Of a stretch of DNA of 14,929 bases, positions 4,193 to 10,535 are shown piece by piece. This DNA comes from CAYNFH01 sp964396385 (lineage in GTDB: Bacteria > Armatimonadota > Chthonomonadetes > Chthonomonadales > CAJBBX01), in the NCBI GenBank assembly GCA_964396385.1, contig CAYNFH010000166.1:1-14929 (forward strand), read 5' to 3'. Made by a program: the position numbers and the translations under genes. Every line of letters starts with the position of its first letter. Position 1 is the first letter of the stretch. A model generated the notes under the pieces. It was given only the letters and a program-made list of their open reading frames with translations. It had not been told where the DNA came from and made no database searches.

Positions 4193-7024
4193 ATGGACAG
4201 GCACTGGACCTATAGTCAGCGGGAGGCGATTGAGGCCGCCGGAGGGGACGTGTGTGTCTCCGCCGGGGCGGGCTCCGGCAAGACCGGCGTGCTTGTAGAG
4301 CGCTTCGTTCGCATTGTCCGCGAGTCCGCTTCAGGGCAACTTGCCGCCGACGAACGTGCGCGAGTGGGCGAGATCCTGGTCATCACCTTTACCGACAAAG
4401 CGACCCGGGAGATGAAGTCGCGCATCGTGGAAGGACTGATGGCCGCAGGACTGTACGAGCAGCGGCGTGAGCTCGAGACCGCCTACATCAGCACCATCCA
4501 CGGCTTCTGCTCACGCGTTCTCAAGGAGAACCCCTTCGAGGCTGGCATAGACCCGGAGTTCTCGGTACTGGACGAGAACGAGGCGAGGCGGTTGCTGCGG
4601 GGGGTGTTCGAGGACGTGCTGGAAGCCGCCTTCCTCCAGGGAGACGAGCCGATCACGGAGCTTGCCGCCCAGGCGCAGAACGCGCGGCTGTTCGGCACCG
4701 ACCTGCGGGATCCGCTAGCGGCGCTCGCCTCCGCGGCGGAGACTGCGCTGGCGCGGCTGCGGGGCGCGGGACACCGGCTGGAGAGCTTGCAGGAAATGGT
4801 GGCCGGAGGTCCGGACGCGGTCGCCCGTGCCAGTCGAGCTCCCGCGCTGCGCCGGATCAATGAGGCTGTGGATCTGCTGCGCGAGGGCCTGGAAAGGATG
4901 GAGGCGCTTCCGCCGCTGGGGCTGGGCATGCTGGAGGCCAAGCGACGCTCGCTGCGGGAGTGTGGGGCACGGCTCCAGGCGCTGGAGGCCGGAGCCCAGT
5001 GGCCGGACGTGGAGACGGTGCTCCAGGCGGCCAAGGAGATCGCGCGCTTGTGCGCCGGGACTCCTCGTCCTCGCGGGACGGCGCCGGGCGTGGAGCTGCA
5101 GCTCCTGGACCTGCTGGGAGAGCTTCGGAGCCGGGCGCGGACTCTCGAGGGGCTGTTCAGCTTCGACGCGGCCGGCGAGGAGCGGGCGGCGGAGCTATGC
5201 TACGGTTTTTACTCACTCCTTGCGAGGCTGTGGTCGGCTTATGCGGACGCCAAGCGGAGCCAGGGCGTGCTGGACAATGACGACCTGCAGGCGGAGGCGG
5301 TGCACGTACTGGAGACCTCACACTCCGTGCTGGGCCGCTACCGCCGCCGTTTCCGGCACGTCATGGTGGACGAATTCCAAGATACGAACCGGCTGCAGAC
5401 GCGGCTGGTGGAGCTGCTGAGCGAGGAAGGTATACAGGCATTCAGGCGTTCAGGTGTTCAGGAATCCGGAGGCGGCGGTCCGAAGTCGGAAGTCCGAAGT
5501 CCGCACGGGAATCTGTCCGTCAGCGGTCATCCGTCGCCCGTCACTCGACCTCCGCGGCTCTTCATCGTCGGCGATGTCCAGCAGTCTATCTACGCCTTCC
5601 GGAACGCCGAGCCCGCGATATTCCAGGAGATGGAGCGCCGGTTCCGGACGGACAGAGCCGGCCGCCACATAACCCTGGCGGAGAATTTCCGCTCGCGGCC
5701 GGAGCTATTGAGGTTTGTGAACCGGCTATTCGGGCAGGCGTGGGGTCAGTCGTCAGTCCCCGGGGGGCAGCACGCCGAATTCACGCCGTTGGTGGCGGCG
5801 GCTCAGCATGAGCCCAAGGACGCGCCCTCCATAGAGCTGATGCTCGCCCGCGACCCCGGGCGCGACGCGTACGTGGAGATGGAGGCGGCTGCCCTCGCGT
5901 CCCGGATCCAACGCATCGTCTCTCGCCAGCAGGTGCGGATCACGGATAGGTCCCACCCGCGCTGTGGCGAGCCCGTAGGCTACGCGGACATTGCGGTCAT
6001 GCTGCGGACGCTGACCCAGATAGAGCAGTACGAGCGAGCGTTCGGGGAAGCGGGAATTCCGTTCTTCGTGGTCGGCGGAGGCCGGGGCTACTACGCGCGG
6101 CGGGAGATCCGGGACGTAATGAACGTGCTCACGGTGCTAGACAGCCCACTGGACGACGTAGCCCTCGTCGCTACGTTGCGGTCGCCGATGGTGGGATTGG
6201 ACGTGGACACCCTGTTCGCGCTCGGCCTCTTCAGCCGGGAGCGCGCGGGTGCCAGGCGGGCGCCGCTCTATCCGCACATCGCGACCTTCCTGGAGGAGGG
6301 CGCCGCGGACGCGGACGAGAAGGAGCGGCTCCGCCGGTTCTACCTGATGGCGGAGAACTTGCGCCTGGAAGAGAGCCGGCTGGACGTGGCGCGTATCCTG
6401 GAGCAGATTCTGGAGGCGACGCAGTACGACGCCCGTCTTCTGGTCCGGCCGAACGGCAGACGGCGATTGGCGAACGTGCGGAAGCTGCTGCAGATGGCGA
6501 ACGCGTCCAGCGTGCACGGTGTAGGTGACTTCATCCGGCGGCTGAGGGACCTGGAAAAGGTCTCCGAACGCGAGGGCGACGCTCCGACCGAGGAGGAGGG
6601 CGCGGACGTTGTCCGGCTCATCACCATCCACAAGGCGAAGGGATTGGAATTCCCGGTGGTATTCCTCGCCGATATGGGCCGCTCTCTCTTCCGCGCCGAG
6701 AGCAGTGTATTCCTCTGTGACGGCCCTTCCATGGCCCTGGGCTGCCGGCTGGACGGGTACAAGACGGCGGCGTATACCGCCATCGAGGCCGAGCGGCGGC
6801 GCATTGAGGAGGCGGAGGCGATGCGGCTCCTCTACGTGGCGCTGACGCGGGCGCGGGAGCACCTGCTGCTGTGCGGATCCACGGCGGCGAAGCAGCGGAG
6901 ACCCAACTGGGCGGACATGGTGTTCCAGCAGCTCGGGATCCTCGCCCCGCCGGACCGCGTCGAGATCCGGTCGTTGGGAGACGGCGACAAGTTGAGAATA
7001 GTGCCGATAGGAAGCCCTGGATAG
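4193..7024 (+). CDS. AddA/UvrD-type superfamily 1 DNA helicase without nuclease domain
   Basis: This protein moves along single-stranded DNA using ATP. AddA-type helicases process double-strand breaks together with AddB. All helicase motifs are present in 943 residues: TYSQREAI (Q motif, Gln9), Walker A SAGAGSGKTG with Lys30, TFTDKATREMKSRI, ISTIHGFCSRVL, motif II VDEFQDTN (Asp393, Glu394), motif III FIVGDVQQSIYAFR (457-470), ENFRSRPELL, motif V ITIHKAKGLEF (810-820) and motif VI LLYVALTRARE (879-889). Only about 55 residues follow motif VI, whereas typical AddA is around 1,200 residues and ends in a RecB-type nuclease domain. The ATG at 4193 puts the Q motif at the usual place; it has only a weak GAGCGGCAG upstream, and the frame is open further upstream through repeat DNA. 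About 40 residues between motifs II and III are repeat-derived. No addB is in view, so function in recombination is inferred. Confidence 0.88.
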   Translation: MDRHWTYSQREAIEAAGGDVCVSAGAGSGKTGVLVERFVRIVRESASGQLAADERARVGEILVITFTDKATREMKSRIVEGLMAAGLYEQRRELETAYISTIHGFCSRVLKENPFEAGIDPEFSVLDENEARRLLRGVFEDVLEAAFLQGDEPITELAAQAQNARLFGTDLRDPLAALASAAETALARLRGAGHRLESLQEMVAGGPDAVARASRAPALRRINEAVDLLREGLERMEALPPLGLGMLEAKRRSLRECGARLQALEAGAQWPDVETVLQAAKEIARLCAGTPRPRGTAPGVELQLLDLLGELRSRARTLEGLFSFDAAGEERAAELCYGFYSLLARLWSAYADAKRSQGVLDNDDLQAEAVHVLETSHSVLGRYRRRFRHVMVDEFQDTNRLQTRLVELLSEEGIQAFRRSGVQESGGGGPKSEVRSPHGNLSVSGHPSPVTRPPRLFIVGDVQQSIYAFRNAEPAIFQEMERRFRTDRAGRHITLAENFRSRPELLRFVNRLFGQAWGQSSVPGGQHAEFTPLVAAAQHEPKDAPSIELMLARDPGRDAYVEMEAAALASRIQRIVSRQQVRITDRSHPRCGEPVGYADIAVMLRTLTQIEQYERAFGEAGIPFFVVGGGRGYYARREIRDVMNVLTVLDSPLDDVALVATLRSPMVGLDVDTLFALGLFSRERAGARRAPLYPHIATFLEEGAADADEKERLRRFYLMAENLRLEESRLDVARILEQILEATQYDARLLVRPNGRRRLANVRKLLQMANASSVHGVGDFIRRLRDLEKVSEREGDAPTEEEGADVVRLITIHKAKGLEFPVVFLADMGRSLFRAESSVFLCDGPSMALGCRLDGYKTAAYTAIEAERRRIEEAEAMRLLYVALTRAREHLLLCGSTAAKQRRPNWADMVFQQLGILAPPDRVEIRSLGDGDKLRIVPIGSPG
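5428..5552 (+). repeat. Tandem-repeat DNA inserted in frame inside the helicase gene
   Basis: Four octamers of the form CAGGNNTT (5435-5466) are followed by CGAAGTC, GGAAGTC, CGAAGTC (5481-5501) and by four heptamers starting GTC (5519-5546). The stretch encodes about residues 413-453, a Gly/Ser/Pro-rich segment with no counterpart in the family. Motifs II and III, normally separated by about 20-30 residues, are 59 residues apart here. The 7- and 8-base periods do not fit codons, yet the whole stretch keeps the frame and has no stop. Confidence 0.8.
5745..5758 (+). repeat. Two GTCAGTC heptamers within the helicase gene
   Basis: GTCAGTC occurs twice in tandem, encoding part of GQSSVPGG at about residues 518-525, a place where the family varies in length. 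It may be a second, smaller repeat insertion in the same gene. Confidence 0.45.
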
Positions 7025-7049
7025 CACAGCACCGATCAACGCGACCGTA

Positions 7050-7068
7050 CTGCCAGTTCTAGTGAGGT
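7050..7068 (-). repeat. Right arm of an imperfect inverted repeat flanking the helicase gene
   Basis: On the minus strand this reads ACCTCACTAGAA, two bases, GGCAG, matching 3947-3965 at 17 of 19 positions. It contains the TAG stop of the DUF1080 gene (7059-7061). The 34-base gap between the convergent helicase and DUF1080 genes holds no recognisable terminator. Confidence 0.35.
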
Positions 7069-7766
7069 ACTGCTATGGACGGAACGATGGAATGACCAGG
7101 AACGATCCAGATGTTGCGGAAGCGGACCTTGGAGCCGTGGTCCTGGAGCATGATGGGGCCGGTGGCCACCAGTTCCTTGCCGAGGCCCGCGGTGGTGCCG
7201 CCCTCTATCTTGACGTTGTCGTGAACCTTTGTTCCGTTCCATATCACGGTTACGCGCGGCTTCTCCACCACCTTGCCATCGGGGCCTAGCCGCGCGGCGC
7301 GGAAGTCGATGTCGTAGGTCTGCCACTGCCCTGGCGGCAGAGCCATGTTCTTGTCCGGGTCCTTCTGGCCGTAGATAGAGCCGCAACCGCCCGCCTTGTA
7401 GGTGGGGTTGTTGTACGAGTCCAGCACCTGGATCTCGTAGCGGCCCTGCAGGTAGACGCCACTGTTGCCGCGCTCCTGGCTGTGCTTGTCCGGCATGTAG
7501 GGCTCGTTGAACTCGACGTGCAGCTTGAAGTCCTGGAACTCCTGCTTCGTGATGATGTTGCCCGTACCGGGCTTGACCTCCAGCGCGCCGTCGGTGATGA
7601 CCCATTGGACGGGACCGCGATCCTTGAGCTGCTCCCACGCGTTGGTGTCTTTGCCGTTGAACAGCACAATGGCCCCTCGTGGTGGGCGCCTGGGCCGGGT
7701 GTCTTTGGCATGCGCGCTCGTGAGGCAGAGGGTGAGGGCGAGAGTGGTGATCATGGTCTTGAGCAC
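7059..7766 (-). CDS. Secreted DUF1080 (3-keto-disaccharide hydrolase-like) domain protein
   Basis: A 235-residue exported protein. Residues 1-20 form a signal peptide (MLKTMITTLALTLCLTSAHA) with likely cleavage after AHA. The rest is one DUF1080 domain, a concanavalin-like jelly roll, starting at AIVLFNGKDTNAWEQ and including GNSGVYLQGRYEIQVLDSY, GSIYGQKDPDKNMALPPGQWQTYDIDFRA in two blocks, and IMLQDHGSKVRFRNIWI near the end. Some members cleave 3-keto-glycosides; most are uncharacterised, so the substrate is not assigned. The start is GTG at 7764-7766 with AGGAG 7 bases upstream, and the signal peptide begins there. It stands alone on the minus strand behind three hairpin repeats, downstream of the DUF3187 gene. 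The leader AGGAGAACC plus three bases before the start is shared with the PhoPQ-related gene. Confidence 0.9.
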   Translation of the reverse strand: MLKTMITTLALTLCLTSAHAKDTRPRRPPRGAIVLFNGKDTNAWEQLKDRGPVQWVITDGALEVKPGTGNIITKQEFQDFKLHVEFNEPYMPDKHSQERGNSGVYLQGRYEIQVLDSYNNPTYKAGGCGSIYGQKDPDKNMALPPGQWQTYDIDFRAARLGPDGKVVEKPRVTVIWNGTKVHDNVKIEGGTTAGLGKELVATGPIMLQDHGSKVRFRNIWIVPGHSIVPSIAVPH

Positions 7767-7790
7767 GATGGTTCTCCTATGGTTGGGACA

Positions 7791-7854
7791 GAGTACGATT
7801 AATCACCGTAAAGCAGATCCCTCGCTTTGCTCGGGATGACAAGTTGCTACGGTA
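7791..7854 (-). repeat. GTCATCCCGAG hairpin repeat, copy B
   Basis: The hairpin (7804-7854) has ends CACCGTA and TACGGTA. The core on the minus strand is GTCATCCCGAG-CAAAG-CGAGGGATCTGC. GAGTAC (7791-7796) lies 8 bases before ACCGTA, exactly as in copy A. It sits 37 bases upstream of the DUF1080 start, almost the same distance as copy A from the oxidoreductase start. Confidence 0.85.
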
Positions 7855-7884
7855 GCTCATCTATAGATTCAGAGGTCGCGCCTC

Positions 7885-7935
7885 TACCGTAAAGCAGATC
7901 CCTCGCGGAGCTCGGGATGACGGCTTGGTGCGGTA
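7885..7935 (-). repeat. GTCATCCCGAG hairpin repeat, copy C
   Basis: Ends are TACCGTA (7885-7891) and TGCGGTA (7929-7935). The core on the minus strand is GTCATCCCGAG-CTCCG-CGAGGGATCTGC. It is in the same orientation as copies A, B and D. The upstream GAGTAC is degenerate here (GAGGTC at 7872-7877). Confidence 0.85.
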
Positions 7936-7952
7936 CACGATTCTCAGGTACT

Positions 7953-8019
7953 GAGTACCGTCCGATAACGTAAAGCAGGTCCCTCGCTTAGCTCCGGATG
8001 ACAGTCAGGTACGTTATCG
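7953..8019 (-). repeat. GTCATCCCGAG hairpin repeat, copy D
   Basis: Ends are CGATAACGTA (7963-7972) and TACGTTATCG (8010-8019), a perfect 10-bp pair whose sequence differs from the TACCGTA ends of copies A-C, so pairing has been kept while sequence changed. The core has GTCATCCGGAG with one substitution. GAGTAC (7953-7958) lies 8 bases before the CGTA-containing end. It begins 31 bases after the DUF3187 stop on the minus strand. Copies B-D together fill most of the 284-base gap between the DUF3187 and DUF1080 genes. Confidence 0.85.
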
Positions 8020-8050
8020 AGCGAACAGGACTGTGGCAGAGTTCCGGCAG

Positions 8051-9100
8051 CTAGCGGAACCACTGGAGGCCCGCGGTGATGGTGAAGTCTGGGCCGACGT
8101 TGGTGAGCGCCTGCCAGTGGTAGCCCAGGATGTCCCCGTTCTCCGAGAACGAGGCGTACAGGAGCAGGTGGCGGTCCATAACGCGCTTGTAGCCGAACGT
8201 GGCGGTGGCCTGCCACCGGTCGGCGAACCAGTTTCCGGTGCGCACGGCTGCGCTGCTGCCGTCAAACTGCCACAGGAAGCTGTCCCGGTTGTTGGGGCGG
8301 TACTCCGCCCCAAACAGAGTCTGCACCATTCCGCTCCGCGCGCCCGGGACACGGGTGGCGTGTCCCATGAGCACTCCGCCCACGTTGGCGTATAGGATTA
8401 CGTCGCGACCAACATTGTAGCGCGCGTCGAGGCATGCCCCCGCGTCCACGCCACCGCTCCCGAGCACCAGTCCCGGGTTGCCGGTGGGCAGCTTGAGGCC
8501 CAGCCGCCCGGCCAGATTGGACCGCGGAGTGGCGGGACCCAGACTGCGCTTCCAGGTTGCGGACAGCTCGCCCAGTCCAAAGGCGTTGCCCTGATCGAGG
8601 AGGACGCGGCCTTGTTGGTCGGCGATGTACAGGATGCTCCTGTAGTCCGGTGTATTGTCTCGACCAACGGGGTCGTCGTCCAGGTTGCCGGGCATCCCCC
8701 AAAACCGGTGGTACCAACGGAGGATGCCGTCCATGAAGCCGCCGTTGCGCCACTCGATTGGGAGGAAGACGGCGACCTCCTCTCCCCGCCGGATACCTCG
8801 ACGCCACGAGATGAGGAGCCGCTGCGTCTCGTTGTCCTCCACGATGGTAGCGGAGCCCGTAGGATCCGGGGCAAGCAGATTGTTGGCGACGTCGAACTGG
8901 AGGCCGAACCGCATATGGCGTGCCGGCGTGGTGTCCGGACTCTCGGGCAGGAACTGGAGGAAGAGAAGCTGGTACGGCCGCATGTCGCGGATAGGGATGG
9001 GCCCGCGCGGCTTCCCGTACTCCGGATTGGCCGCAAATCCCTGGGCGATAGCCGCACAGGGACTCGCGAGGACCAGGGCGGATAGAACGGCTCGGATCAC
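8051..9100 (-). CDS. DUF3187 family protein, predicted outer-membrane beta-barrel
   Basis: A 349-residue protein beginning with a signal peptide (VIRAVLSALVLASPCAAIAQG, the first V read as Met). Alternating polar and hydrophobic strands follow, and it ends in LQWFR, as expected for a barrel whose last strand has an aromatic residue near the C-terminus. Features recalling DUF3187 are RLLISWRRGIRRGEEVAVFLPIEWRNGGFMDGILRWYHRFWGM in separate blocks, then a lipid-exposed strand series with GRLGLKLPTGNPG. Its function is unknown; the fold implies a diderm envelope. The frame extends upstream to 9214, but the GTG at 9098-9100 is preferred because it opens the signal peptide and overlaps the preceding gene's stop as GTGA, a typical translational-coupling arrangement. 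It is therefore cotranscribed with the PhoPQ-related gene. Confidence 0.82.
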   Translation of the reverse strand: MIRAVLSALVLASPCAAIAQGFAANPEYGKPRGPIPIRDMRPYQLLFLQFLPESPDTTPARHMRFGLQFDVANNLLAPDPTGSATIVEDNETQRLLISWRRGIRRGEEVAVFLPIEWRNGGFMDGILRWYHRFWGMPGNLDDDPVGRDNTPDYRSILYIADQQGRVLLDQGNAFGLGELSATWKRSLGPATPRSNLAGRLGLKLPTGNPGLVLGSGGVDAGACLDARYNVGRDVILYANVGGVLMGHATRVPGARSGMVQTLFGAEYRPNNRDSFLWQFDGSSAAVRTGNWFADRWQATATFGYKRVMDRHLLLYASFSENGDILGYHWQALTNVGPDFTITAGLQWFR

Positions 9101-10383
9101 GGCTTGGAGCTGGGCAGGATGTCGATCTGTGTGCAGAGGGTGAAGGGCCAGCCGTCCAGGTCGTAGACCAGCTCGCCGTAGATGGCGTCGTAGCCTTCTG
9201 ACGGCCTGGGCCAATTGGCGGTGAAGCCGTGACGCGCACTCTTCATGGGCTCAGAGGTCCATTTGGAGTCGCGGAAGTCCTGCGTGCTGGAGTGGACGTG
9301 GAACAAGCGCCCCTCGCGCGGGTGCATGTTGCTTTCAACGTCCAGGCGCACTCCCCCCGGCGTGGTCGTGAACGCCCAGTGCATCTGCGGCCAGGCACGA
9401 TGGCCCGCGATGGCCCGGATAAACGCCGCCAGGGTAGCCATGACGCGGGGCCGGTCCTCCAGGCCGTGGCCACTGTTAGGCACATAGAGCACCCACTTGA
9501 GACCCTTCAGGTCATCCCAGTAGAGGTTTAGCGCGTCCTGGGTCCAGTATCGGTCGTTGGTGCCCAGGATGATGAGCTTGGGGAGGGCCAGCCGGTCGCG
9601 GTAGCTGTACGGGTCCTCCAACTGCATGAGCTTCTGGCCCGCGGGGGTCTGCAGCACGCTCTGGAACCCTGCGCTGGTGTAGTCGCCGATCTGCTCGCTG
9701 GGCTTGCCGTATGCTTCAAGTTGGTGCTGGGACTGTTTGGCCACGTTGAGGATGTCGATGACCATGGGCGCAATGGCCCTGACCCGCGGATCCTGGCTCG
9801 CGCCGACCAGCCACGTGGTCCATCCGCGCTTGGAGGCACCGTGGACAAGGAAGGAGGTGACGGGCGGGAACCCTTCCTGCTTGCTGAACTCCTGGATGGC
9901 GTCCATGCACTTGAGGACCGCCTTGGCCATGGGGAAGTGGAGAGGCCAGGACTCATCTCCCGTCTTCAGATACTGGAGCCACGTGTATACGATGAGGGCG
10001 TCCTCCGTACGCCCGCCGTAGAGCGGCTGGTTGGGGATGTTGAAGAGGATTGCATAGGTACAACCGCTGTCCTTGGCGAGTTGAATGCCCTGGGCCGTAT
10101 TGGCCGCGCTGCCGCTGCCGCCGGTGTTGTAGATGGTGCAGAACTCCGGATGGGTGGAATGGTCCGGGCGGAATATCTGAATGCGGTGCTCCCAGTTCAT
10201 TCCCTGCCAGGTCTGGGAAACCAGGTGCAGGTCGTAGATCGTGACGCCGTTGTTGGACTCTTGCCCGCGCTTCTCCCAATGGTAGGCGGGCTCCGGCTTG
10301 CGGAGATATGCGTCCAGGTCCGCGAGTGACCGGACCGGCAGGAAGGTGATCAGGAGCAAGAGGGCGGCGATCTTGTGGCGCAA
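9097..10383 (-). CDS. PhoPQ-activated pathogenicity-related (PqaA-type) secreted alpha/beta-hydrolase
   Basis: A 428-residue member of the PhoPQ-related family, first known from Salmonella PqaA. The N-terminus (MRHKIAALLLLITFLPVRSLA) is a signal peptide. Family landmarks are YNTGGSGSAANTA, FNIPNQPLYGGRTEDALIVYTW in two blocks, the nucleophile elbow HGASKRGWTTWLVG with Ser184, LPKLIILGTNDRYWTQD with Asp277, and YVPNSGHGL with His306, which together form a plausible catalytic triad. Substrate unknown; the family name comes from regulation in enterics and says nothing about virulence here. The start is TTG (10381-10383), supported by AGGAG 7 bases upstream and by the signal peptide starting there. 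Its TGA overlaps the GTG of the DUF3187 gene by 4 bases. An imperfect palindrome lies 33 bases upstream. Confidence 0.93.
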   Translation of the reverse strand: MRHKIAALLLLITFLPVRSLADLDAYLRKPEPAYHWEKRGQESNNGVTIYDLHLVSQTWQGMNWEHRIQIFRPDHSTHPEFCTIYNTGGSGSAANTAQGIQLAKDSGCTYAILFNIPNQPLYGGRTEDALIVYTWLQYLKTGDESWPLHFPMAKAVLKCMDAIQEFSKQEGFPPVTSFLVHGASKRGWTTWLVGASQDPRVRAIAPMVIDILNVAKQSQHQLEAYGKPSEQIGDYTSAGFQSVLQTPAGQKLMQLEDPYSYRDRLALPKLIILGTNDRYWTQDALNLYWDDLKGLKWVLYVPNSGHGLEDRPRVMATLAAFIRAIAGHRAWPQMHWAFTTTPGGVRLDVESNMHPREGRLFHVHSSTQDFRDSKWTSEPMKSARHGFTANWPRPSEGYDAIYGELVYDLDGWPFTLCTQIDILPSSKP

Positions 10384-10416
10384 TGCGGTTCTCCTCGTGA
10401 TGAGCGAATGCGACCG

Positions 10417-10503
10417 CGTGTCATTCCGAGCGCAGCGAGGAATCTGGCTCCCGGACAGAGATGCCAGATTCCTCGGTCGCTTCGCTCCTTCGGAATGACA
10501 CGC
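10417..10503. repeat. Large imperfect palindrome, two head-to-head GTCATTCCGAG units
   Basis: The left unit (10417-10448) reads GTGTCATTCCGAG, CGCAGCGAGG, AATCTGGC. The right unit (10463-10503) is nearly its reverse complement, with 9 extra bases, separated by a 14-base loop. Each unit resembles the core of hairpin repeats A-D (GTCATCCCGAG...GAGGGATCTGC) with T for C. It lies between the fadN stop and the PhoPQ-related start and could serve as a terminator for fadN (inference); no T-run follows. Confidence 0.8.
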
Positions 10504-10535
10504 TGCACTTTGGCTCCGTTGCTACCCTGTGACAA

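Noticed and set aside
7791..8019. A tRNA cluster or riboswitch, suggested by serial hairpins.
   Set aside because: No cloverleaf, anticodon arm or CCA context is visible, and the hairpins recur at other loci as dispersed repeats. No known riboswitch core was recognised.
9101..9214. A longer DUF3187 protein starting at 9214.
   Set aside because: The extra 38 residues are Arg-rich and overlap the PhoPQ-related coding sequence; the signal peptide begins at the GTG at 9100.
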